This document shows, piece by piece, positions 21,516 to 33,500 of a stretch of 64,000 bases of DNA (positions within the stretch are counted from its first letter, which is position 1; every line of letters begins with the position of its first letter). The position numbers and the translations under genes were made by a program. Source of the stretch: Hyaloperonospora brassicae (lineage: Eukaryota > Oomycota > Peronosporomycetes > Peronosporales > Peronosporaceae); contig CANTFL010000455.1 in the NCBI GenBank assembly GCA_947650285.1, forward strand, positions 1-64,000, written 5' to 3'. A model generated the notes under the pieces. The model saw only the letters and a list, made by a program, of their open reading frames with translations. It was not told the DNA's origin and made no database searches.

Positions 21516-24500
21516 ATGACCGTGTGGCGCTCTGCAGTCGTTCTGGGTCTCTTCGGGGACCCGTATCTGCGTAATACGTCGTACGAAGCCGGAGGAGACC
21601 CGCAAGCACTCGTTAGCGTGCTGAAGAACTTTGCACAGCTGCTGCAGCCGCCGGAAGACGAAGACGATGGGGCCCGAGACGACGCGAACGATAAATCGCT
21701 GGCGTTCCCACTGACAGCCGAGCAGCGGCACGCACTGCAGACGTTGGTGCTCCCTCAGCTGTTATTCTGTAGTCAATGGGCCGAGAAGGGCGCCAACGTG
21801 GACGACGCTGCGCAGTTCCAGACCTTTATGACTGAATGGAAAGCGGAACTGGCCAAACTTCAAGTCGGAAAGCCGGTGCTGGTGCCTGGAGGGTACGTTG
21901 GAACGGTGACGAGCCACTCAATTATTTACGTGATTGAAAAGACGAGTGATGCACCAGAGCTGTACTCCTTTACAGTTTGCAATAAAGGCCCTGGAGCCGA
22001 GATGTACCATCCGTGCGAAGTGAAAGACGGCGCTGACAAGATCTGCGTCCGGTCGTGTATCCAGATCAGTAACATATTGGCCAGTCGTTTTTTGGATATG
22101 GCCCTTTGGTCATTGCTGTTCTCGCTGTGGGTGCGCAAACCCGCGTCGGAGTATCATCGAGTGGAGATCATCTACGACGTGTTGCTGCCTTGGCTCGCAA
22201 ACGATCAGCTACTACCACTGGCTTACGAAAAGTCAGCACAATACGCACTAACTGACTGGACGAGTGCAGCTCTCGGAGACGCGCACACAGCACAGCGCAG
22301 CCAGTTGGGCTTTTGCAAAAGCGTCATTGAAGCGGTTCGCTATTTGAGTCTACGTGGCCAAGTGTTTACGAATGAAGAAGTGGAGTATACGATTCTGTAT
22401 CAAATGCGCTATCGTTTATTCTGGCAAATCGTGAAAGGCTTGAAAATCGCGGAAAACCCTGCAAAAGCAATTCCTGACAGCAAGCTGGCTAGTGCGCTGC
22501 AAACGCTGTCTACCATCGCACTGCAAGATTCGCTACAGGGTACCCACACCGTGGCTCAGGTGGATCCAGAAGCTGTCGTTGGTATTTATTTTACAACGGC
22601 GACGTCCACGGCGTGTCGTAAGTTGACACACGCGCTCACAGTACTCAGCAAAAGCTTGCACGCTGCAAATAAGAAGTTCGTCATAATTGCAGTACCGGTC
22701 GATCGAGAGCAGGCAGACCACGCGACTTTTGCAGCCAGCTTACCGGTACACACATGGCTGGTCGTGCCTTTCTCAGAAAGAGGGGCTCGCGAACAGCTCG
22801 TGCAGACGTTTGACATTGCGGAGGTGCCGCAGCTCATTTTGCGAGGGTCTGATGGATCCACATTGACCCCGTTAGGAAAAGACCTGGTAATGTCAGACCC
22901 AACAGGTGCTTTTTATCCGTGGACAAGCAAGCCGTTCGAGCTGCCAAGAATGACTCTTTCCGTTTCCGAGACGACATGCATCGCCATGACTGTGAAGCAA
23001 ATCGGACTGAAAACGCTCAAGCAATATGATCGCCGAAAAATAGAGGCCCAAGGCCTCAGCCACGTGAACAACCTAATGGATGAAACAGAGCGGCTGATCG
23101 AGTCAGTGGGGGCGACCGCTAGTTCCGACAATAACAAGAAGTGCGATGCGGCTTCACTGAACGAAACGTTTACATTTATCCCCCATGGTAATATGGAGTT
23201 GCTGCGGCTGCAAGAACATGCAAGTGAGTACGCGGGAAGCGCGTCTGAGCTTGACGCTCCTGTTCTTAGCAATTTTTTGGGTGTGCCCGAACGCATAACA
23301 TCGATCGCACTAGCGGTTGCAGCATTCGTTAGGTGCAAGGCTTTGTGCGAGTCCCTGCTGAAGCGAGCTGCTGAAGGATCGACCTCCTCAAAACTGTCTT
23401 TGCACTATAAAGTCCTTCAACTGATTACAAGCGTGCTAGTAGAAGTATTGCCAGTGCCCGAGCGTATCGGTGCTGACGGAGCTGTGTCACCCACTTGTAT
23501 GTGGAGGCATCCTGTTGCAAAGGACATGCAGCTTCGATGCCTAAAACACATACACTCCCTGCTGCTAATTTTAGGATCAGTGTGGCAGTCAGTAGACCAG
23601 CCGAGCCGTCAGTTTGATTCAGAGCGCGCACTTGCGGCATCGTGTGCGTTGTGCATTTTTGATGCCCTAGTTCGCACCCCAGCAGCTGACGATCCACTCG
23701 AAATTTCTCTCATGATGGAAGAAGAAGATGGATATGTATTAGCTCACACGTTCTGCAAGTCAAATATGTCAATCAAAAAGATGGCTTCGGCGATGGAGTT
23801 TGCGCGGCCGAATTTTTGTGTTGTCCGAGGACAGGTGCTCGCTTACTTTAACAGCCAGGATATCAGAGGTAAGCGACAACTATATGACTATCAAATGCCG
23901 GACGACAAGATTGAAATCAAGAAATATTCGACGACGATTCTCTTCTTTCGTAAGTTAATGGAGCGGTACCATTACCAATTGATCGACCCCAGCAATCCGA
24001 CCCCACCGACTGAAATGGAAGCGTTAATGGAGTGGTTTTGCAGCGACACGAATCCCATGGCCGAGGATCATCCTGAAGTTGGCATGACTCGTGATCTGGT
24101 CATGGCGGTGAAATTCTTAGCGACAATGGAAACGAGCGAAGTCGAACTTTTGAGGCACCGTGCAGCCAACGATCACTGGCAGATGTGGCAGCTATCGTTT
24201 GACGACTCAGCAGCAACCCATCGACGGAACTTTTTCGGTCTTCGCGGACTCAATCAGATACTTCACGCTACGTTAAAGTGGGAGGTTGTTAACTTCCGCG
24301 GAACCGACCAAGATGTCGCTGACGTGGAGGTGAAAGGGATCATGGGCAGGAAGATCTATTTTGGCGACGGTCCGGTCGTGAGAAGCCCAACGAATCTAAG
24401 TGCACTCATTTCCAAATGTTCAACCAACACGTCAACTAAAAGCCATTCTCTTGTAATTACTGAAGACGACATCATGCATCTCACTGATCTACCTATTTTT

Positions 24501-27500
24501 GACGGAACCCTTTCAACGGAGGAGTCAGAGTATCTCTTGAGTTACTTGACGGTGCCATACACGCGGATTCCTCTCGTGGCTTCATTTTTTTCCTCACAGG
24601 ACCGTGTTACGTACTTGATTAATCCGATGCTGCAGCAACTATTTCGTGGTGTTTTGTTTGAGGGTGGGGATTGGGTCGTCGATGATAAAGCTGAGGAAAT
24701 TACCCATATTCCTTTGAGAAAGCCAAACTTCGTGATGCACGAGGAAGCCGTTCAGCAGACGCGTGATGCTCGTGTTCGACACCAGAAGTGTGAAGACCAC
24801 CTCGGCACAATGAATGGGCTTCTTTTGAACGAATTAGTCCACGCACCAGAAGCTATTGTACCCCCGTTGCTTAAAATGTTGGATGCAATCAAGGAGCTCG
24901 GAGAAGTTTCCGTTCACTCAGCAGACGCTCGATTTATGCTTTTCATGATCAAGCTGGGCGTGGATATTCTGCAATACGTAACGTTTGCTATCGACCAGTG
25001 TATTTCCATTGGCGACCGAACGCAGGTTGACAAGCTCGAGGCATATCGGTCGCAGCTTATGGAGTACGTATTCGGGTACGCCCGCAGGATCTTGAATGAA
25101 TGGAGACGGGAAGCTGAAGAAGCGAACAACCTCCAGACAGAGTGCGTGGTCCATTCATACCTTGCTCTTCTTCATGTAAGCTTGCGCTGTTATGAATACG
25201 ACGCTCCCAAAGTCTCCGAATTGCTGGGCTCTGTCGCTCACGTTCACAACTGGCATTGCTTCGGAATGAAACTATCTACTGACGGTAGTATCGAGAAAGG
25301 TGGGCTCACGGCGGAAGAAAGACTACTCCGTTGGCTTCAAGCCCATGGCATTGATACCGCCGACGTTAGTAGCACGTCTCTAGACAAGTACTTGGTGGGC
25401 CGACCTCTTTACTTGAAAGTTGGAATGCAAACTATTCAAGCACCAAGCATTGTCACACTGCGCAACAGTAGCAATGACAAAGAGATGCTACTACCACCCG
25501 GCGACGTTCTTGAAGCAGAAGTATTTGAAGTAATTCAGTTACACCGACGGTCAATCATGCAATGGTTGGTCGGCCTAGCAAAGACCACTCGCAACAAGGT
25601 TCTAGGAGGCATCGTTCGAATTGCACTTCGTTCGACTAAGCAAACTGACACTTGGGAATGGAGCGAAGAATCAAATGCCGAAGGTGCAGGTAAATACATC
25701 TGCGACGAGCAGGAATTGAAGCTGGATATCCAGACAGGGGAAATATTGTGGCGGAATGACGAACTGAAGCCTGTTCCGGACTCGATGACTCAGTACGCAG
25801 ACTTTAAGACCGTGTTTGGAAACAAAGCGCTTCACTGCGGTCTTGTGGCCCGCCATGAACATCGTTTGTGGATCAGCATTGTTGGCACGGACTATCAGCT
25901 AGTAGAATGGAGCGACTCTACGCACGAGATTGATCAGGGCATAGGCGCTCCGACGGTGTTTGAGCCTCGCAGCGTAGGTGGGCCTGATGGACCAGCTAAG
26001 GATCCTCAAGAACATAAAATGTACTGGGAGTGTTCGACCTGCACATGTGCGAATTTTAATGGTGACAGCCCTGAAGCTACCTGCGAGGTATGTGGTACCC
26101 CAAAAATTGCTCACGTGCTTCCTCAGGCCGTACGGAATGATAGAGATGGGAAAGCCAAGCAACCGGGCGATGATGGATTCTGCTACCTCGGCAAAACATT
26201 CTCGCGTCCTTTCGATATTTACACCGAGAAGGAGCATTCGTATGTTGATGAACATTGGTTTGCCGATTTGATTGGCGATGTACTCCGTCTGATCTATCCT
26301 CCAGAGCCAGACAATAAGAAATTACCTTACACGCTGTTTCTTCCGAATGAGCCGTATCCAGCTGATGCTAGCCGCGTGAACTTGATCGGCCTAGACCGAG
26401 GCTCTGGCGACAAGGATGATGAGCAACTTGCGACGTTCAAAGAAATCGTGGCGTATCGAACGATGAAGGTCATACATATATTCGCCTTGGTGTCGCATGG
26501 CCGCAGGCTTTACCGAAAACTTGTATTTACGTCGGACTCGCGTCTAAGTCTTCACACTTTCCGTCTTCCTGACTTGCATGGTCAAAGCCCAGTTCATCCT
26601 GCCCTACTACGTGCGAGCGGCGAGCCGTCCGAACGTCAAATTGCTGGGGGTTCACTCGTAGTTTTACGCAAGAACAATTTGCTGAATGGATCCGAGCAGT
26701 TCGTTCCGTCGCGTCTTCTCCAGGGAGTTATTCCAAGCTGTTTGCTGGAGAACTTCAGTTTTTGGAAAGGGGAAGATGGGCGTCTGCGGGGAAATGCTGT
26801 GGACACTAAGTCACAATGGTTTCGATATCGAGTTGAGGTTGAGCTGAATGAACTCGGTCACGCCTTCATCAGTCGAAAACCAATTACGATGCCCTTTACA
26901 ACCATTCAAACTGGCAAGACCGGCACCGTCTGCTCATCAAATGGTAGTTTCTTGGAACCCTTGCCGGCTCTCACAGAAATGCCAAAAAAAGCCGCAAGTG
27001 AAGGTCACCGCCCAGCATCTCCTAAGTTGTCCAAAACTAACGATGGCGACGTCGTTCAGCTTATGGCGATGGGCTTTTCGTATGTCGGATGTGCTCTTGC
27101 GCTACGCGAAAGTCGTAATAACGTGAACCTGGCGGCTCAATACTTGTTGGATGAAAGTAATCAGATGCAGATTCTTGCTGCTGAAGAAGCAGCGGCAGCT
27201 GGTGACTTTGTTCTTAGCTCCGAAGAGCAGCACGAACAAGACGTCGGACTTCTCATGAGTATGGAAGCTTCTTGCTCCCGAGTTGCTGCTGGGTATGCAC
27301 TGAATCTCTTCGCCGCAGATCTAGAGCTTGCAAAAGTCTGGCTGTCGGATCCAGCTAATCGTGCAGAAATCCAACGAGTGGAAGTTGCTGAATGCGGTGA
27401 TTCTTCGACGTCCGTGGTCGTCAATGAAGAACTTGCTTTACGGATGGAGACGGATGAAGATGCGAAAGATGCAGATGGCGAATCCGGAGTGGCGGAACAA

Positions 27501-30500
27501 GCTGAAGAAGCTTTTGGAGAACCTCTTTACCTGTTAAACATGCTCGAGGCCAGTGCGGCGCGCGAGAATGACGAAGTTCTGGCGTTGTCCACATTGCTCT
27601 GTCGAGTTGAGGATCTTTCACATGTACTAGTCTGGTGCACCTGCAAGGGCACTAAAAGCTCGCCTTGCGAAATAACCTCCATCACTTTCATCGAACTACC
27701 GCGATTGAACCTAAAGCTGCAGCCAAAGAAAGATAGCATTTCTGGGCATATCCGCCTTCATGTGATGGATCAAAGCCATTGGTATGTGAGTGACCTCTCG
27801 CTTTCTGTGCCGAAAGAGACGCCCACATACCTCCGTAGAGTGCTTGAGATAGCGTCTGACTGTCTCGTCCTGGAGTCAGACACCAGTGATCTGAAGTTAC
27901 TTTGTCCTAACCACGATTTGCATCGTCCAGCGATTCGTGGGCATCCGTTCTCTTCGGTTCTCGTGAGCGACCGTGGATCCGTGGAGTGGCAGCAAGTGAT
28001 GAAGACAAGATTTTACAACTATCCTGTGCATTCAAGCAACACGTTCGTACTGCCTCCTTCTCTCAGCTCTACGCTGTATCTGATACTTCTAAGCCTGCTC
28101 ACGCGAAAATACGCGACAGCAACGGAGTTGATAATGGCGTGCAATGTAGATGTGAAGTTCACTGACGAGGAAAAGCACGTTTTCGACCAGTTGTCAAAGA
28201 CGCTCGATGATCGCCACCCGGATGCTTGTGCATGCCGCATCCGTTTGTCGCTGTGTATCACCTACAGCGACAACAAGGCTCCCTGGGAAATGGGCGGAGA
28301 GCTGCACGACTACCTCACAACAAGCGGGCACGTCGAAGTTTCTTGCAAACTTACGCTGGAAGAGGAAAAGGAGGCAATAGCGCAATGTCATCAGCAATCT
28401 CGTCTTTTGTTGCTGCGCAAAAAGTTCTGCGATCATGTCCAGCCAGATACGACGAATATTGACTTCAAGCTGACACGATCGCGAGTCGGCGGTCAGCCGT
28501 GGATGAAGCTTAGCTTGTATAGCAAAAGCTACCTCATGGCACACGGCAAAAAACTTGCAACTGTGCGCTACAATCGGCCGAAGCACAGAGTCGGAATCAG
28601 CAACAAGTTCTTGATTGATGACGAGGAGGCAGGAAAACTTGTATGGAATTGTGCGGTCGTTGGTGATGAGATAAGTGGAGCAAACCGAGGCCTTGGTTTC
28701 CTTTTCTTGTATGAATGTCTAAACCAGCAGCTTGTTATCCGAGTGGGTGGTGGAGACTGGACGCGATCGTTCGGTGATTTGTTCGCGCGTCTTCTGCACT
28801 TGAAGTTGTCTAGATGGGGTCGTGAAACCGTGGGTGATGGCGAAGAAGGTTGCGTGCCGTCGTACGCGATGGCACAGCTGGCGATGATGATCGCTCACCC
28901 CGAGATTGAATGGCCTTCATCACCATGTGATCAAGAAAGCGTGCATATGCTCTCACGCGGTGCAAACTTGTACTCGAAGATGACAATTGGAACAAATGTA
29001 AAACACTTCTTTGACATCGGTGAGATGGAGTTCCAGAATGCACTTGAATCTGAAGATCACGAGACTCGCATCATTGTGCCCAAAAAGAACCAATTCAGCC
29101 AGCTTCAGCATACCGCCGAACACATGTTCAACGTACGCGTGACGCCCTCGAAGGACAAGGTGACGTACGACGTGTCGAATGCATCATGTGGCGAGCGCCA
29201 CTTCACGGGAGTCAATGGATGTCACATGAATCCCGAATTCCCGCTGGAAGTGATAAACGTAGAACATTTTATTACATTATGCGACCAAGAGACTGAAGTA
29301 GGGACGTCTCTACCGTTCGACCTCTCGAAGCACCCTGCGGCTCAATCCGCGGCTGCACAAGATTTGCTGAAAAGACTTGGTGATGATATCGCTATCAATG
29401 CACAAGCAGTGAACGGGACTAAAGATACGTTTGTCATGGGTGTGACTCCATCTACTTTATCATCGTCCGGTAGCTGGATCTCGGCTGTCGAGAATCTTCG
29501 AAAGCTGATTGACATTTGTGAGAATACGAGAATGCAGGACCGCAAGATGGTCGAAGAGGGCATTGCAATGCTTGAAACGCTGACCAACGAGGTCCGTATC
29601 AACGTTCATGGCGATCGAGAACGGGTCGTTGCTGCTGATTGCTTTAGAATGCAGCGACACGTTGGTATATACCCTCGAGTGACATTTGACTTTCTTACAG
29701 CACTTCTAGCATCAAATACGTTTGAGTCTGATTTGAGAGCTCGTAATCCGTTCGTGACGAATGGCACTGCGGATCTTGTGGAGAAAATATTGCTGGTGCT
29801 TTTCTTGTGCAGTCGTATCGTGCACATAAATCAAGTCGTACGATCCGCTCGTGATCTTGTCGCACACCTCAACGGCATTTCAGCGGTTAAGGGCGAGAAC
29901 ACTTTACCTGACGAAAACGCTTTTTCTGACAGAATAAAAATGACCCGTCAAGCTTCCCGGGATTTGGCTGATATATTAGTATCAAGGCGTCATTACCTGC
30001 ATGGCCGTGCCGATGGAGTTATGTCGGGGTGGCGTTTTGATCCACGATTTTTGGTATTCGAATACGTTTTCGACATTTTGCTGCGTGGCAGACAGGTTCA
30101 GATGATTCGTAGCTTTCTGACGAGCCTGGCAAAAGGCGATTCTCGTGTTCAACAAATGATCATGGGCGCTGGCAAGACGACAGTAGTGGGACCGTTATTG
30201 ACCTATATCCTTGCTGACAAAACGCATCTTGTGACGCATGTAATGCCGACGGCACTTCTGGAACAGTCTCGGCAAGTGTTGCGAAGCCGTTTTAGCAATC
30301 GTATATTACGTAAGCGTATTTTCACGTTCGATTTTGATCGTGCGATCAGTGATGATCCGGCTACTGCGTTGCAGATGTTTACAAAGCTGGATCGTGCTCG
30401 GCGCCATGGCGATGTGGTGTGTGCTTCACCTGAGTCGATTAAATCGATGATGCTGAAGCTTGTTGAGCTCCTGCACTCGTTAGACGAATCTGCAGGCATC

Positions 30501-33500
30501 ATTGAACTACAACTTGCTTCAGCATCGCGAAACGTCAGGCGCATGAGGCGTGTACTGGAAGACCGTTCGGAAATGGCTGATGAGCTTCACAAGACGCTTA
30601 GGCTCTGGCAAAATGGCATACTGATCATGGATGAGGTGGATGTGCTGCTACACCCGTTGCGATCAGAGCTCAACTTTCCGATCGGAAACAAATTCCCGAT
30701 TGATCTTGCAGCCAATCGGTGGGAGCTTCCCATTCATTTGATCGATGCTGTTCTAGCATCGGGCGACACCACCACGCACGAGTCCGGCCTGATTTCGCGG
30801 TTGCATGCTGTTTTGAACGAGGGCTATGATACGCACACACTACAGCGTTTCCCTCACCTTGTGCTTCTAGATATGGGCTTCTACGAAGCTCACATGCTAC
30901 CGCTGTTATCAGAAATCGCGATAGCATGGTTGCTAAGGATCTTTCGCGTGGGCAAAATGCAGGTTCCTGCCGAGCAAGTTATGAACTATTTGGAGTGTTC
31001 CAGCTCCGAGATCTATACAAACGCTTCTCTCCGCGCTGATATCGAGAATGGTTTGTCTGAATCTTCGATCAAGCTACTTAATCTAGCACGCGACTGGTTG
31101 CGTACAATTCTACCGCACGTGCTTTCGAAGATCAACCGAGTGTCCTATGGTCTTCTGAGGGATGAGCATCAAACGGCTGCCGCGCAAGGACGAAATGGCG
31201 GAAACACACATTCGCGGCTAATGCTAGCGGTACCATTTATCGGGAAAGACGTACCAAGTCACTCGTCCGAATTCGCGCATCCCGACGTGCTCATAGGGTT
31301 AACGATTCTATCGTACCGCTATGAAGGCATGCGCATACCCGACCTCGTGCGGATGGTCTCTCAGCTAAAGCAAGATTGTAGCCGTCAGCTAGGACCGCGC
31401 GATCAGCGTCCATCATGTGCTATCTTCCGCGAGTGGGTTCGTACCGGTCTAGCCGCACTTTCGACAGAAGAACAAGAAGCGTCCGGAAGCATTCTTCCCT
31501 TACCGCTGTTTCAGCTTCATGATACAGCGCAAGTGGCTCGCCTGCACGTTTTGGTCGCCAAGCTCGCGGCAGTAGTGTATTACTACGTTCAGCAACATGT
31601 TTTTCCGTCGTGCATGAACTTCCAGAAGGTCAAGATCTCGGCCTGTGGGCACGAACTTGGCAGCAATTCTCTCTTCGCGAAGCGCATCGGTTTCTCGGGA
31701 ACACCGTCGAATCTGTTGCCAATGGACTTGGGCGAGTGCTATTACGAGCCTTGCAGTGACGGCAGCATTTTCAATGCCCTCACTGACAAGCGTATTGTAT
31801 CGATTGAGCGCAAATTGGAATGGACAGCAAGGAGCTTGTTGCTGGATATTGCTCACGCCGAGCCACTAGTACATGCGCTCATTGACACAGGTGCTTTGAT
31901 CACAGGGTTTGACAATCAGGAAGTAGCCGCTTTTCTTTTGGCCGAGTTGCCCACGAAAATGGAAGGAGTCGTCTATTTGGATAAAGATGACCGACAGATG
32001 ATTCTGCTTCGTGATCACAACGCACCTATGCCACTGGTACAGTGCGGGTTATGTCCAAGCAAAAGATTCACATTCTACGACCAAGTGCACACGACGGGTA
32101 TGGACATCAAGCAGTGCGTTAACGCGCGTGCTGTTGTCACACTGGGCAAAGATATGACCTTCCGTGATTACGCCCAGGGCGCTTACCGCATGCGCGGCAT
32201 TGCCACAGGTCAATCGATTTGTCTCTTTCTCATTCCTGAAGTCGAGAATCGCATTAGCCACGAAATGAAACTTGCAAATGTCGAGTTGATCTCACAGGGC
32301 TCCGCGCAGCAGCAAATAGACAAGTTTCTCCTACTGGTGCCAGCATGGCTTCTCACGAACTCAATGCGCATAGAGTCAATGCAGCTCGTTCAGCTATCAC
32401 TTCAAGAATTGCACAACACTTGGCGTAAGCGGGCTCTTTTCACTTTGCAAGATGAAATTGATGAAGCCGTGGCTACGAAAGCCTCGCTAGACTCAAGATT
32501 ACGTCGATTCGTTGGTCATGACGTTGATGACGGAAAAGCCTGGCTACGCAAGTGCATTGCTCTATTCCGCGTGGAAATCTCGTACACTGTAGATGCTGCT
32601 GTACCAACGAAAAAGCAGCTGTCGGATGTTGTTGAAGGTCTGATTGAGGACCACAAAGACTTCCTGACAACTAGCGAAGAGATGAAGCGTGTCACTGATG
32701 TCAAGGGACGGCTGGTATATTCGAGAGCGAGTCAGCAGCAAATTTATGCAGAGGATGCGTCAGAGCAATGTGACCTACGACTTACTGCCGAAGTTGTGCA
32801 TGAGAACGAGGCCGAAGCCGAAGAAGAAGCCGAGGAGGAGGCAGAGCATGAGGAGCAAAAGATGAGTGCTTCCACGCGTGATGACGAGCACCCGATTCCG
32901 TGGAGTGCCTATGTACTTGCACATCGACCCGCTGCTGCTTCTGCATCTGGTAGTGACGGAGAAACGACGATGGCAGTAAACCAGCACCAAGAAGCGACTT
33001 CCGTATTCTACCCGTGTGCACAGTTCCAAGCCCAGGCAAAGTGTCCAGCGATTGATTTCCCAGCAGAGATGCTGATGTCTGGCAACTTCTTTCGACGACG
33101 ATGGGTGGGGCTTGGCGAACGTCGTGTTAAGAACGTCGGGCTTATTCTCGAGTGGTCACCGCTACTCCACCAGACAGCCATGAAGGTGGTCGTGCAGCAA
33201 CTCTTTCAGGCATTTATGACCGCTGACGCGTCTCCTAAGAATGCAAATGAAATCGCGGTACAGGCTTTACGGGCGGCCGCTGAAATGGCCAGCACGAGTC
33301 CAGACGCGGTTCCTGGTGGGATAAAAGACGCCGTCGCTTCCGCAATGACTCACCTTCCGGTGTATATGGCAACTTTGTCACTTGTGGAGGGTGAGACGAT
33401 TCGACGCATGATTCATGAAAAGCATCCTGTATTCCAGGTAAGCCAGGTGCAGTTGCGCACAAGCGAAGGCGAGCTTGTCGAGAGCTCTTCATTTTTTTCA

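Noticed and set aside
21076..21519. 147-codon plus-strand frame before the giant gene
   Set aside because: No domain, low-complexity Ser/Arg ending, overlaps the start of the giant gene.
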